A stretch of 64,000 bases of DNA from Halocatena marina (GTDB lineage Archaea > Halobacteriota > Halobacteria > Halobacteriales > Haloarculaceae). The notes under the pieces were generated by a model. It made no database searches. It saw only the letters and a list, made by a program, of their open reading frames with translations, and was not told the origin of the DNA. Of the stretch, positions 36,867 through 46,446 are shown in pieces; the first letter of the stretch is position 1, and each line of letters starts with the position of its first letter. A program made the translations under genes and the position numbers. The DNA lies in assembly GCF_023276375.1 (NCBI RefSeq), contig NZ_JALLPK010000001.1, forward strand, positions 1,922,001 through 1,986,000, given 5' to 3'.

Positions 36867-37654
36867 TAGTTAGTCTCCTCTCCGATAGAAGAGCGCCGTG
36901 ACCGATCGTCCGGAATCCCAATCGTCTGTGGGGGAACCTCGCTTGGCTGTTCTGTTCCAGTAACCATCCCGTCCCGAAGATGAATAACCCGCTCAGCACA
37001 CTCGGCGACGCGCTGTTTGTGGGTGACTACGAGAATCGTGTTCCCTTCCTCATTGAGCTCTTTGAAGAGCCGTAGGATTCGATTTCCTGTCTCGGTGTCC
37101 AAATTCCCAGTCGGTTCATCTGCGAGTAGCAGTGTTGGACTGTTGATGAGCGCGCGGGCAATGGCTACTCGACGTCGCTGGCCACCGGATAACTCTGCAG
37201 GATAGTGTTCAGTTCGATCACCGAGACCGACGCGAGCAAGGAGTTCGTCTGCACGCTTGGTACGAGTCTCTCGGTCGACTCCTTGAAATACCAACGGCAA
37301 TGCGACGTTCTCGAGGGCAGTGAGTCGGGGCAGCAGCTGGAAAATCTGGAAAATGAATCCAATCGTGGTGGCACGCACACGCGTCCGTTCGGGCGACGAT
37401 AAGGTTGTCACGTCGCGCCCATCGATAGTTATTGTCCCCTCGGTTGGCGTGTCGAGACAACCGATAATGTGCATCAGCGTACTTTTTCCGGCACCGCTTG
37501 GTCCCATTATTGCGGTGAATGATCCGTGCGGTAATGTAAACGACAACCCGGCCAATGCCTGCACCGGTGCTCTTTCGCTATGAAATGTTTTTCCAACGCT
37601 ATCTAAGGTTACCGCTGCGTCGGACGCAGTTGTCGTCTGTTGCTCGGGAGCCAT
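36866..37654 (-). CDS. MacB/LolD-type ABC transporter ATP-binding protein
   Basis: 262-aa ATPase. Walker A is IMGPSGAGKSTLMHIIGCLD, the signature LSGGQRRRVAIARAL, Walker B LLLADEPTGNLDTETG and H-loop VVTHKQRVAECAERVIHLRDG. The TGNLD Walker-B extension and the ..CLD.PT.G. block are hallmarks of the LolD/MacB branch. With the downstream permease it forms a two-gene exporter operon; the substrate is unknown. Confidence 0.88.
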   Translation of the reverse strand: MAPEQQTTTASDAAVTLDSVGKTFHSERAPVQALAGLSFTLPHGSFTAIMGPSGAGKSTLMHIIGCLDTPTEGTITIDGRDVTTLSSPERTRVRATTIGFIFQIFQLLPRLTALENVALPLVFQGVDRETRTKRADELLARVGLGDRTEHYPAELSGGQRRRVAIARALINSPTLLLADEPTGNLDTETGNRILRLFKELNEEGNTILVVTHKQRVAECAERVIHLRDGMVTGTEQPSEVPPQTIGIPDDRSRRSSIGEETN

Positions 37655-37894
37655 CGATCCTCCTAACGGCTACAGGGTACTCAACGGAGGCCCGGCTAAT
37701 GCCTGCAACAAATTTAGCTGTGTAAGCCATAACATAGCATACCCCCCGATAATATCACCATAGTAATAATAGAAATATTTTATATCTGAGACGTACGTAC
37801 CGCACTTTATCTGAAGAATATGAGGTAATCAAATGGTGAGGCCGGATGACTTCCGAGATGGAGCCCTCAAAAAATCGTTCTGTTAGGCCCGTAG

Positions 37895-39058
37895 CTACGG
37901 TTCCAGCAGGACCTTCGTGACGCCTTCCTCACGGTTATCAAACTGTTCGTACATTTCGGGGGCCTCGTCGAGACCAACTCGGTGGGAGACGAGGAAGGTC
38001 GGGTCAGCGCGGCCTTCGATAATCATATCGCGTAGCCGGCGGTTGTACTGCTTGACGTTGCACTGTCCCGTTCCGAACCGCTGTCCCTTCTCGAAGAGCT
38101 TCCCAAAGTCGATACCCAATCGTCCCTCAGCGGACATGTCGTCTGGTGCACCGGGGTCTTCTGGGACGTAGAGACCAATAACGCCTATTTTACCGGTCGC
38201 ACGCACCGTTTTGATGAGGTTATTGAGCACGATTGCCGGATTCTCCCTGGCTGGATCGTACTCATCTTCGGCGTCAATCTCCGGATCGACTGCTTGGTAA
38301 CCAACCGCGTCAACGCCTTTGTCCGTCCCGCCGCCAGTCATTTCGACGATCCGCTCGACTGGGTCTTCCTCCTCGAAATTGATCGTCGTCGCATCGCAGT
38401 ATTCCTCTGCAAGTTCGAGTCGATCGGGTGCCCGGTCGACGACGTAGATCGATGCTGCGCCTTGTAATTTCGCGCTGTAGGCAGACATCAATCCGACGGG
38501 ACCGGCTCCGTAGATCACGATTGACTCACCAGGTCGGAGATCTGCAAGCCGCGTACCGTGCCACCCGGTTGGGAAAATGTCCGCGAGCAACGCGAATGCG
38601 TCCTCGTGCTCGTTGCCCTTCGGTAATTTTAGCGCGTTGAAATCGGCGTACGGTACGCGTAGTTTCTCTGCCTGACCACCTTGATACGGTCCCATTTGAA
38701 CGTATCCGTAAGCACCCCCATCGAACCCCGGATTCACGTTCGAACAGAAGCCGGTATAGCCGTTCTCACAGTTCTCACAGAATCCGCAGGCAACGTTGAA
38801 CGGCAGAACGATCCGGTCACCTTCCGTGAGTGTTCCAACACCGTCACCAACCTCCTCTACGATCCCCATGTTCTCGTGTCCGAACACGATACCAGGATCC
38901 GCACCGGTTCGCCCCTCGTACATGTGTAGATCCGACCCACAGATGGCTGCGGTCGTGATATCGATGACAACGTCGCTTGGGTGTTCGATCTCGGGCTCGT
39001 CAACCTCTTCGACGGCAACGTCGTGTGCTCCTTGGTATACAACAGCTTTCATGGACAT
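37895..39058 (-). CDS. fdhA: Glutathione-independent formaldehyde dehydrogenase (Zn-ADH)
   Basis: 387-aa zinc-dependent medium-chain dehydrogenase. Catalytic zinc ligands begin with Cys40 (ICGSDLHMYEG) and His61 (FGHENMG); the structural zinc has Cys91, 94, 97 and 105 (CGFCENCENGYTGFC). The NAD Rossmann motif is VIYGAGPVGLMSAYSAK. The long insert DAVGYQAVDPEIDAEDEYDPARENPA and GQCNVKQYNRRL near the end are typical of the Pseudomonas-type glutathione-independent enzyme, which oxidises formaldehyde to formate using tightly bound NAD. It is the first one-carbon gene of this region. Confidence 0.83.
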   Translation of the reverse strand: MSMKAVVYQGAHDVAVEEVDEPEIEHPSDVVIDITTAAICGSDLHMYEGRTGADPGIVFGHENMGIVEEVGDGVGTLTEGDRIVLPFNVACGFCENCENGYTGFCSNVNPGFDGGAYGYVQMGPYQGGQAEKLRVPYADFNALKLPKGNEHEDAFALLADIFPTGWHGTRLADLRPGESIVIYGAGPVGLMSAYSAKLQGAASIYVVDRAPDRLELAEEYCDATTINFEEEDPVERIVEMTGGGTDKGVDAVGYQAVDPEIDAEDEYDPARENPAIVLNNLIKTVRATGKIGVIGLYVPEDPGAPDDMSAEGRLGIDFGKLFEKGQRFGTGQCNVKQYNRRLRDMIIEGRADPTFLVSHRVGLDEAPEMYEQFDNREEGVTKVLLEP

Positions 39059-39209
39059 TGTTGACTCCCCTCACTACTATTGAGGCAGCGAACAACATCA
39101 GTGCTAGTTAATGATTATTGATGATATTGGTGGAAATTCTATAGGAACTCATGGCTGTAAGATCGAAGAAAAATAGACGGAGCATCCGGAATCTTCGGAT
39201 TGTGCCGAG

Positions 39210-40880
39210 CTACGGTGGGGATGGGTCGATCGAGATCGGCTCGAATCGGACGCGCTGTTTACCGTTCATAAAGCGCTCTTCGTGGAGTATTTGTGTCCCT
39301 TCGTCTGCAGCCTCTCGAAACGGCCATCGTTGGCCACCGTGTTCGATGCCAGAGTACGACATGCCGGCGTACAGAGGGTTGACTTGGCACATCTCCTCGA
39401 AGACGTCTTCCGGTCCGTCGTATGCGAAGGACGAGTCGGTGAGTCGAGCACCAAGTTCACAGAGGATTTCAAGATCCAGCTTGGTTTCCTCAGGAGGTAT
39501 CGTCAGTTGCCGTACGCGCTGGACGTGACGGTCGAGATTTGTTACGGTCCCTGATTTCTCCGACCACGCACTCGCAGGGAGGATAACATCCGCGTGTGCA
39601 GCCGTTTCCGTCAGAAACGGATCTTGGACAACGAGGAAAACTCGATCGAGGTTCTGTGCGATGCGTTGGGTATCCATCTTCGTCATCGCGGGGTTCTCCC
39701 CGAAGACAAACGCACCCTCTATCGAGTCACCGAACGAGCGAACGAGATCGAGCTCCGAGCGTCCCGGCGTTGCCGGCGGCTCGATCTCCCATTGTTTGGT
39801 TGCGCGTGCTCGTGCTGTCGGATTGGTTACGTCCTGATAGCCGGGGAGTGTGTGCGGACGTGCGCCCATGTCATTCGCACCTTGTTCGTTGTTCATTCCC
39901 CGAAAGAGGTTCATTCCCGTGCCCGGGTCCCCGAAATTTCCGGTGAGCAAGAGGAGATCGATTAGGGCATCTGTCGTTTCCGTTCCTCCATACTCACACT
40001 CCCCGATGCCGGTCGCAGTAATGATTGTAGCCCGTTCTGCCCGCCCAAACACGTGAGCGATTTTACGGACTTCACTCAGATTAACGCCAGCCGTCGCTGC
40101 GCACGCCTCTTGATCGATGTCGTCTACCGCTGCAACGAATTGATCGAACCCTTCGGTTCGTTCGCTGATGAACTGTTCATCACAGAGTTCGGCATTGAGA
40201 ATATACAGATTGAGCAACGCTATGACGAACACATCGGTATCTGGACGAGGTGAGAGGGAGAGATCCGCGGCTTGCGTTGTTCGGTTCTCGCTTGGATCGA
40301 CCTGTATTAGGGTCGCGCCGTTCTCGATAGCAGGACGGATGTACGAATCGAACGCGATTGGTTGTCGACCGGCAGGATTCGCTCCGATTACGAGGAATGC
40401 ATCTGCTTCTCGTAGATCTTCGAGACTGTTCGACATCGCACTCGATCCGAGCCGTTCGTTCATGGCTGCCTCGACCGAATTGTGACAGAGCCGTGCTCTG
40501 TTGTCGATATTGTTCGTTCCGAGCGCGCGTGCGAGCTTCTGGAAGAGATAGTTCTCCTCGTTCGTTGCGTGGGGAGAACCAAGAAATGCCAGCGCGTCGG
40601 GATCACGGTTCTGAATCCGTGTCAACTCGGATTCGATTCGGTCGTACGCTGTTTCCCACGAGACGGGAATGTATTCTCCGTCGCGTTTAATCAACGGACG
40701 ATCAATCCGATCATCGGTTTCGAGCGGATCGAACGCACTGATTCCTTCTGGGCAAAGTTGGCCATTACAATTAACGACGGCATCGTTGGGCGCGGTCGCT
40801 TGATCGGTTTCAGTATCGTATCGAAGACTACAGCCAACCGCACATGACGGGCAGATACTCGTTTTTCGTTCGTCCTTCAT
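39210..40880 (-). CDS. Formate dehydrogenase-like molybdoenzyme, lacking C-terminal domain
   Basis: 556-aa molybdopterin oxidoreductase. The N-terminal [4Fe-4S] ligands are Cys10, Cys13, Cys17 and Cys43, and Cys132 in RLCHNSVEA is the expected Mo ligand. Blocks such as GLTGNFGDPGTGMNLFRGMNNEQGANDMG and LPGYQDVT are present. The protein stops about 140 residues short of FdhF at 59422: the molybdopterin-dinucleotide-binding domain beginning with a TTGR-type motif is missing, and no frame after the TAG restores it. It may be a decayed or partner-dependent enzyme. ATG 40880 is chosen because it overlaps the stop of the upstream 53-aa gene. Confidence 0.8.
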   Translation of the reverse strand: MKDERKTSICPSCAVGCSLRYDTETDQATAPNDAVVNCNGQLCPEGISAFDPLETDDRIDRPLIKRDGEYIPVSWETAYDRIESELTRIQNRDPDALAFLGSPHATNEENYLFQKLARALGTNNIDNRARLCHNSVEAAMNERLGSSAMSNSLEDLREADAFLVIGANPAGRQPIAFDSYIRPAIENGATLIQVDPSENRTTQAADLSLSPRPDTDVFVIALLNLYILNAELCDEQFISERTEGFDQFVAAVDDIDQEACAATAGVNLSEVRKIAHVFGRAERATIITATGIGECEYGGTETTDALIDLLLLTGNFGDPGTGMNLFRGMNNEQGANDMGARPHTLPGYQDVTNPTARARATKQWEIEPPATPGRSELDLVRSFGDSIEGAFVFGENPAMTKMDTQRIAQNLDRVFLVVQDPFLTETAAHADVILPASAWSEKSGTVTNLDRHVQRVRQLTIPPEETKLDLEILCELGARLTDSSFAYDGPEDVFEEMCQVNPLYAGMSYSGIEHGGQRWPFREAADEGTQILHEERFMNGKQRVRFEPISIDPSPP

Positions 40881-41038
40881 TTGCATAGCGATCCGAGGCG
40901 TTCTCTCAGCTCGTGTGGACAACGAATACTGTATCCTTTGCCAGTGGTATCGATATCCGAGCCGATCGGTGAGTCGATGTCGTCCGTCGCTTTGATTATT
41001 TGCTCTGTGGTGGTTTTCCGGATCAGATCAGTGCTCAT
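40877..41038 (-). CDS. 53-aa protein coupled to formate dehydrogenase-like gene
   Basis: Small open frame read directly from the minus strand: it starts MSTDLIRKTTTEQIIKA, continues through an acidic middle with IDSPIGSDIDTTGKGYSIRCPHE, and ends LRERLGSLCK. Its TGA overlaps the ATG of the molybdoenzyme gene in an ATGA arrangement, which argues for a real, co-translated gene. Two Cys residues (40 and 52) are the only obvious features. I do not recognise the family. It could be a maturation or electron-transfer helper, but nothing shows that. Confidence 0.5.
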   Translation of the reverse strand: MSTDLIRKTTTEQIIKATDDIDSPIGSDIDTTGKGYSIRCPHELRERLGSLCK

Positions 41039-41241
41039 AGCGTGATTACTTAATGGGTTGTTCCGCTCCTCTACAACCGTCGTATCTATGCTGTATGATA
41101 GCTCGCCATTCAGTTAAGTCCATGGAACCCAAGAACTGCTTTGGCCACCCAGCCATCTCGTTAGCCAGTCAGCAATCTACAGGACCGGTATCAGCCAGTT
41201 ATAAAACAGAACCATCCCGCTCGGAATGAGGAAGAAAAAGG

Positions 41242-41532
41242 CTACTGCGTGTGGTCAATTACAACGGCCTGATACCGGTACTGACGAGGATCATCCGAGC
41301 AAACAGTTCGATAGACGAGATCTGTCTCCCGGAGTCGACGAAGCGCATACCGGGTTGTACGCGGCGCAAGTAGTGTTCGCTCGCTCAGAATCTGTGTCGT
41401 AAGCGGGGATTCACTCTCGTTGAGCACGCGATAGACCAACTTCGCGCTTGGAGATTGTGCACGGAGACGTTCAAAACGGTGGTGGGCTGTACCCTTCAAA
41501 GTGCTACCAGTCGACGTGTCTGGTTGTGACAT
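41242..41532 (-). CDS. Small winged-helix DNA-binding protein
   Basis: 96-aa protein. A Ser/Thr-rich start is followed by a compact winged helix: SPSAKLVYRVLNESESPLTTQILSERTLLAPRTTRYALRRLRETDLVYRTVCSDDPRQYRYQ. This helix-turn-helix plus wing layout is the MarR/ArsR-like type common in haloarchaea. MSQPDTST at 41532 is chosen; five more residues are possible. It lies upstream of the formate-dehydrogenase-like pair on the same strand and could regulate it. Confidence 0.65.
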   Translation of the reverse strand: MSQPDTSTGSTLKGTAHHRFERLRAQSPSAKLVYRVLNESESPLTTQILSERTLLAPRTTRYALRRLRETDLVYRTVCSDDPRQYRYQAVVIDHTQ

Positions 41533-41956
41533 ATCCGACGAAGACACCTATCACGAGTAGAGACATACTCGTTCCCATTTGACAGCCGAAGCTGTCAGAC
41601 CGAGGGAGGCAAGGAGAAATCTACCAGTGTAGTAATCGAACCAAAATTAATAGTGATCGTAGAAGGATAGTCACAGCCCACGGTATACGTGAGAGTAGTA
41701 TACAGTAACCACTCTGAAGAAAATTTTACGACAAAAAGCACGAGACAAGTCACTACCCACCCCCTCATAACGGATAGATGGGCATGTAAAGCCCATCAGT
41801 GTCCTTCTATGGTCCGGTAGTTGTCGTCGTTCGATCCATTTTACAGCGCCCGATGCGCCACATATAACCAATTGCTACACCAGTAAAAATATTTTTGAAG
41901 CTATATTTTATTAATAGTATATAATTATGCCCTCGATATTTATTCGACAGGTACAG
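41533..41956. other. Intergenic stretch between regulator and DsbA-like gene
   Basis: No gene is supported in 424 bases. A minus-strand frame at 41671-41871 has no family pattern. The segment 41880-41930 is very AT-rich (TATATTTTATTAATAG) and lies past the DsbA-like stop. Confidence 0.4.
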
Positions 41957-42580
41957 TTAGCCTTTTGCATTCGTAATTGCATCTACGAGTTCATTCGCTG
42001 AAGGGGCTTCGAGTTTCTGCTCATTCACGAACACAGTCGGTGTGCCCTCGACACCACGGTTTGCACCGCGTTCGCGCTCACGCTTGAGTAGCCGGCAGTA
42101 GGGAAGTTGTTCGCCAGCGCGGCGAACAGCCTGTGGATCACCCTTTACCTTCCGAGTGATCTGTTCCAGTACGTCGAATGAATACTCGTTTTGGTTTTGG
42201 TAGGCCAGTTTGGCGAACGTCCAGAACGCACGGTCCGATTGTGCTCGTTGGATCTCACGAGCAGCGCTCGCAACCGGGTATGACCACTTGGAGACTGGCA
42301 GTAAGAAATCGTGGTAAACGAAGTGCGCTGTCTCTTGTGGTATGCGTTTGCGGACAGCTGGATATACATCGAGGAAAAAATCCCGACAGTGAGGACAGGC
42401 AAAATCCGTGTAGATTCCGACCGAAACCGGTGCATTTGCAGGTCCCGAGCGGGGTGCTGAAAGATCGGTGATCTGCTGACCAGAGCACTCTGGTGACGAT
42501 GGACCAAGAAACGGGACATTACAGCCAGCGAGCGCACCGATCGCCCCGGTTGCTACTGTCAGTAAAGCTCGTCGGGACAT
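41957..42580 (-). CDS. DsbA-like thioredoxin-fold Tat lipoprotein
   Basis: 207-aa exported protein. The N-terminus MSRRALLTVATGAIGALAGC has a twin-Arg and a lipobox Cys20. The thioredoxin-fold active site is DFACPHCRDFF (C-x2-C), with a typical DsbA cis-Pro loop GVEGTPTVFVNEQ near the C-terminus. It should oxidise or isomerise disulfides of surface proteins. The long frame from 42850 adds about 90 Ser/Cys-rich residues encoded by a simple repeat and is rejected as the start. Confidence 0.82.
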   Translation of the reverse strand: MSRRALLTVATGAIGALAGCNVPFLGPSSPECSGQQITDLSAPRSGPANAPVSVGIYTDFACPHCRDFFLDVYPAVRKRIPQETAHFVYHDFLLPVSKWSYPVASAAREIQRAQSDRAFWTFAKLAYQNQNEYSFDVLEQITRKVKGDPQAVRRAGEQLPYCRLLKRERERGANRGVEGTPTVFVNEQKLEAPSANELVDAITNAKG

Positions 42581-43016
42581 CGATTGGCTCGTGCGTGCCT
42601 GTGTTGATTCAGATTGACCGACTGCTCGCTCCGACTGGTTTGTTGGCACAGTACGACGCGTCGTCTCCGTATTGCAGCTGATCTTCGAGCGGCTACCAGC
42701 AGTAAATTGATTTTTTCTCGTCATGTGTCGGCACGTGAGGCGGAAACTTCGCAGTGCATTCTGGCATTCTGCTCTCGAACTGAGAGAGCTGAGAGAGCTG
42801 AGAGAACTGAACGAACAGAAACAGGAACAGAAGAACCAGTGGGAGGACAAGATCTACTACGCCTTCTGACTCTGTCGTAAAGCGGGCGTCCAATCGACAT
42901 TGATATCAGACGAGTATGTTCCAGATAGTATAGGCCTTCTCACTCTGTCAACGGGTGCACGTATGACAGTAGGACTAAAGCCGCATCATCCCGCATACGA
43001 TTGATATATTCCCAAG
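42581..43016. other. Intergenic stretch with a short 9-bp repeat
   Basis: 436 bases without a supported gene. Three copies of CTGAGAGAG (last one CTGAGAGAA) lie at 42780-42806, followed by GAACAG-like units. The long upstream frame of the DsbA-like gene crosses this repeat and is an artefact of it. Confidence 0.45.
42780..42806. repeat. 9-bp tandem repeat, three copies
   Basis: CTGAGAGAG repeats at 42780, 42789 and 42798, the last with a terminal A. It is intergenic, about 200 bases upstream of the DsbA-like start, and probably a neutral slippage tract. Confidence 0.8.
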
Positions 43017-44459
43017 TCACTCTTTGGCCTTGAGATTGTGGACGACATCGAGCCAATCGATGAGCTCTGCGGTTGGTTCGATCGCATCAACGATCGCGTC
43101 CGCTGGTTTATACGCCATCGGAGCCTCGTCGAGAACCGATTCGACGACCGATTCCGAATAGATGCCATCCATTGCTTCGGTGAACGCCTCTAGCGATCCA
43201 GCCTCTTCTGCCTCTCGTCGGCTCATTGCTCGACCCGCGCCGTGAGGAGCGGTTTGATGATAGGTCTCGTTCCCACGACCACGGGCAAGAACCGATCCGT
43301 CTGCCATGTTGAATGGGATGATGAGTCGTTGGTCTGCACGAGCAGGAGTGGCTCCCTTCCGAACGGTCAAATCGTGAAAGTCAATGTAGTTGTGGATGCT
43401 CGATATCCGATCGACCGGTTCGATGTCGAGCATAGCACAGATTGCGTCACTCATCAACGTTCGATTCCAGCGAGCGTACTGCTGTGCGAACAACATGTCG
43501 ACGTAGTATCCGTCGGCTTCGCGTCCTTCGAGCCAGTCGAGTTCTGTATTCCGAGTATCAGAATTTGGGCGAAGTGACGTCAGTTGTTGAAACACCGCGT
43601 CGCTGTCCTCGCACTCCGAACGGATACGCTCTGTTCTGAGGTGTGACTCGCCCATTCCACCGGTCACCCACGCGTGGAGATCGCTATTGTCGACCGTTTC
43701 TGGATCAAATTTCACGTAGTCGTAGTAGCGCTCTGGAATGGACGCACGGATTGATTCGGCGTTTCGCTGTTCGGTCGCCCGCGATTGCCAGAATTCGGCG
43801 ACGGCCTTCCCGAGATACCGAGAGCCACTGTGAATGACAAGCCAGTACGTTCCAGAATCGCGTGCACGTGCGAACTCGACGAAGTGATTGCCACCTCCGA
43901 GCGTTCCGGCGCTTTTGATGACGTGGCCCATCCCTTGACGCTGGCTGCGCAGCACGCGTCGGCAGAGTGATTTGAAATACGCGCCGTCGTACCCCGTGAA
44001 GTCGAACTCGACGGGATCGATTTCCCGCCCGAACTGCTCGCAGTAGGCAGCGTCAAATTGATCGAACACGCTGTTCGCTCGATCGAATGGGAAGCTGTTG
44101 ATCAAATGAGGAGCGTCGTCGTACGCGTGGACAGACCGTCCCATCGGAACTGCTTCCCGAACGCGACGTTCGCGCTCGGCATCCGCAAGCGGGAGATCGG
44201 AACCAAGATTTGTCGCGGTCATACCACAGCCCACGTCAACGCCTACGATGTTCGGAACGATTCGATCCGACAACGGCATAGTAAAACCGATCGGTGCACC
44301 GGCTCCGGGATGGCTGTCCGGCTGCATGACGATCGGTTCGGTGAACGCTGGATGATCGGTCAATTCACGAACTTGATCGACAACAGCCTGTTCAAGTAAA
44401 TTGTCATTGTCGATCATAAATCGGGCGTTGGTGTGTTCCCCAGAGATGTTTACAACCAT
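43017..44459 (-). CDS. rtcB: RtcB-family RNA ligase
   Basis: 480-aa RNA-splicing ligase of the RtcB family, joining 2',3'-cyclic-phosphate or 3'-phosphate RNA ends to 5'-OH with GTP and Mn2+. Metal and catalytic residues are all present: Asp75 and Cys78 in VGVDVGCGM, His in GGGNHFVEF, His in VIHSGSRYLG, His in SSIHNYIDFHDL, and the guanylylated His in TAPHGAGRAMSR near the C-terminus. The N-terminus is shorter than that of the classical archaeal tRNA ligase, so this may be a second-type RtcB for repair. MVVNISGEH at 44459 is chosen over 44474. Confidence 0.87.
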   Translation of the reverse strand: MVVNISGEHTNARFMIDNDNLLEQAVVDQVRELTDHPAFTEPIVMQPDSHPGAGAPIGFTMPLSDRIVPNIVGVDVGCGMTATNLGSDLPLADAERERRVREAVPMGRSVHAYDDAPHLINSFPFDRANSVFDQFDAAYCEQFGREIDPVEFDFTGYDGAYFKSLCRRVLRSQRQGMGHVIKSAGTLGGGNHFVEFARARDSGTYWLVIHSGSRYLGKAVAEFWQSRATEQRNAESIRASIPERYYDYVKFDPETVDNSDLHAWVTGGMGESHLRTERIRSECEDSDAVFQQLTSLRPNSDTRNTELDWLEGREADGYYVDMLFAQQYARWNRTLMSDAICAMLDIEPVDRISSIHNYIDFHDLTVRKGATPARADQRLIIPFNMADGSVLARGRGNETYHQTAPHGAGRAMSRREAEEAGSLEAFTEAMDGIYSESVVESVLDEAPMAYKPADAIVDAIEPTAELIDWLDVVHNLKAKE

Positions 44460-44603
44460 ATCGTTAGTACCCAATTGCTATCAGTTGATGATTTCGGTTC
44501 TGTGACAACATCACTCACGAAGGGATGATCCCGGGTTGGAGATCAATTCATCAGTCGCAAAACCGTTGTTCGATGTTATCTTGATTTAGGGTCTCTCGTC
44601 GTA

Positions 44604-45110
44604 TTAGAGTAGTGGAGAAGGGATCCAATCGAAGGTATAGGGTGACAGGAAAATCGTTCCGGCGTGATACCAGAGGACAGCACCACAGACGAGGCCGACA
44701 GTTCGTGCGTCGTAACCGTTTTTATCCCAGTCGATACCGAGTCGGGGAAAGACGACGAGCGGTAGAAGACTCAATACGAGAATACAACCTAGAAGGAGCG
44801 CGACACTCGCTGATAGAATGAGTTGTTCGACAGTCGCTGGATTCGCGTATTCGATTGCGATTAGTTCCACCGTGAGCGCAAAGAGAGCAATTTCTCCGCC
44901 ACCAACGATTGTCATAACAATAGGATAGTTTCCCATCCAGTGATCAGTTGGTCCAACAGTCGCAAAAAGAGACCGTAGTCGACCATTCAATAGGAACGGT
45001 ACTAGTACAAGCGACGCTAACAACCCGAGACCGAGACTGATCACACCGATCTGGAGCGCACCACCAATGAACTCCAATGAAACGAATGCAAGCACGTCGG
45101 GAACAACCAT
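44604..45110 (-). CDS. Hypothetical four-helix membrane protein
   Basis: 168-aa protein with four hydrophobic segments (VLAFVSLEFIGGALQIGVISLGLGLLASLVLVPFLL as two close helices; IVMTIVGGGEIALFALTVELIAI; LILSASVALLLGCILVLSLLPLVVF) and a conserved-looking end with DWDKNGYDARTVGLVCGAVLWYHAGTIFLSPYTFDW. I do not recognise the family. Start 45110 (MVVPDVLAFV) is preferred. It is upstream of the Thr/Pro-repeat gene on the same strand but about 230 bases separate the two minus-strand neighbours toward RtcB. Confidence 0.55.
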   Translation of the reverse strand: MVVPDVLAFVSLEFIGGALQIGVISLGLGLLASLVLVPFLLNGRLRSLFATVGPTDHWMGNYPIVMTIVGGGEIALFALTVELIAIEYANPATVEQLILSASVALLLGCILVLSLLPLVVFPRLGIDWDKNGYDARTVGLVCGAVLWYHAGTIFLSPYTFDWIPSPLL

Positions 45111-45369
45111 ACAAATCCCGATCAAGCGAACACAATAAAGCTTGATAGGATATCCAGCTCAGCGATGATTAACCACTGGATCGAGAACACTACAACCCAG
45201 TTCGATCCAGTTCGAAGCAAACCGATCTGAACACCCCGAATCAGATATCCAACTCTATGCGATAGTTCGCACTCACGATCGTTTTCGGAAATAACACCCT
45301 CATCAAAGAAAACGAGATTACAGCCGCCTACGAGTGAAATTGCCGACAGGGGCTACTTGCTACCGTCGG

Positions 45370-46290
45370 TTACTGAAGAGATGAGGTAGCAGTCGGCGTT
45401 GCTGTCGCGGTTGGTGTTGGTGTTGGCGTTGGCGTCGCGGTTGGCGTTGGTGTTGGCGTCGCGGTTGGCGTTGGCGTCGCGGTTGGCGTTGGTGTTGGTG
45501 TTGGCGTTGGCGTTGCTGTCGGTGTTGCAGTCGGCGTCGCGGTTGGCGTTGCTGTCGGTGTTGCAGTCGGCGTCGCGGTTGGCGTTGCTGTCGGTGTTGC
45601 AGTCGGCGTCGCGGTTGGCGTTGCTGTCGGTGTTGCAGTCGGCGTCGCGGTTGGCGTTGCTGTCGGTGTTGCAGTCGGCGTCGCGGTTGGCGTTGCTGTC
45701 GGTGTTGCAGTCGGCGTCGCGGTTGGCGTTGCTGTCGGTGTTGCAGTCGGCGTCGCGGTTGGCGTTGCTGTCGGTGTTGCAGTCGGCGTCGCGGTTGGCG
45801 TCGCGGTCGGTGTTGCAGTCGGCGTCGCGGTTGGCGTCGCGGTCGGTGTTGACGTTGCATTTGGCGTCAATGTTGCGGTCGGCGTCGACGTTGGTGTTGC
45901 AGTTGGCGTTGACGTTGTGGTTGATGTTGTTGTCGGCGTTGGTGTTACGGTCGACGTTGCAGTTGGCGTCGACGTTGCAGTTGGCGTCGACGTTGCGGTT
46001 GGCGTTGATGCAGCCGTTGTCTGCGCTGTTGTTGGAGTGGGTACCGTCGTCGATAGCGAAGTGTCAGTTGGCGTAGCAGCACTTGGATTTGGACCTGAGC
46101 TTGGAGAGCTGAGTGCTGCTGTCGTATTTGTCATCCGGGTCGAATTGGAGGAAGAGATCAGCATACCGAACGGATTGAACCCGCTGGTGATCACGATACC
46201 AATTACTATGAAGCCGATTCCGATTCCAAAAAGTGCTAACTGCGCGGTATGCACTCCCGTTTCAATGCCGCTCTCCCTCTCCCCACTCAT
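45370..46290 (-). CDS. Membrane-anchored Thr/Pro-repeat surface protein
   Basis: 306-aa protein with one N-terminal hydrophobic helix ([23 protein letters not shown], about residues 15-37) and an outer segment that from about residue 90 consists almost only of Thr, Pro and Ala (TPTATPTA units). Such stalks are usually heavily O-glycosylated and extended, outside the cell. The first 12 residues are the cytosolic end. The function is unknown; it might span the S-layer or act as an adhesive stalk. The repeat keeps several other frames open, which are not genes. Confidence 0.65.
   Translation of the reverse strand: MSGERESGIETGVHTAQLALFGIGIGFIVIGIVITSGFNPFGMLISSSNSTRMTNTTAALSSPSSGPNPSAATPTDTSLSTTVPTPTTAQTTAASTPTATSTPTATSTPTATSTVTPTPTTTSTTTSTPTATPTSTPTATLTPNATSTPTATPTATPTATPTATPTATPTATPTATPTATPTATPTATPTATPTATPTATPTATPTATPTATPTATPTATPTATPTATPTATPTATPTATPTATPTATPTATPTATPTATPTPTPTPTPTATPTPTATPTPTPTATPTPTPTPTATATPTATSSLQ
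45528..45851. repeat. 36-bp tandem repeat, nine copies
   Basis: CAGTCGGCGTCGCGG recurs at 45528, 45564, 45600, 45636, 45672, 45708, 45744, 45780 and 45816, a 36-bp period. It encodes a 12-residue Thr/Pro/Ala unit on the minus strand within a wider 6-bp-periodic array at about 45390-46015. The near-identical central copies suggest recent expansion. Confidence 0.92.
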
Positions 46291-46446
46291 ACCAATGATC
46301 TATTTCTGCGCAGTAAATACACAACGATCGGCCTTTGCATCTTGGATAATCGTGTCCAGATACATTCCAGTTTAAAATTTGTGGCTCTTTCTCTGACCGA
46401 CACGACTATCAAATCATTCTACAGTCTACGTCTGTTTCTCGCGAGT

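Noticed and set aside
42581..42850. N-terminal extension of the DsbA-like protein
   Set aside because: The extension is encoded by a CTGAGAGAG repeat and lacks Tat features; the true Tat start is MSRRALL at 42580.
45360..46076. Long open frames opposite and beside the Thr/Pro-repeat gene (166 and 225 codons)
   Set aside because: The repeat period is a multiple of three, which keeps several frames open by chance; their products are simple Arg/Gln or Leu/Ser repeats with no independent start context.
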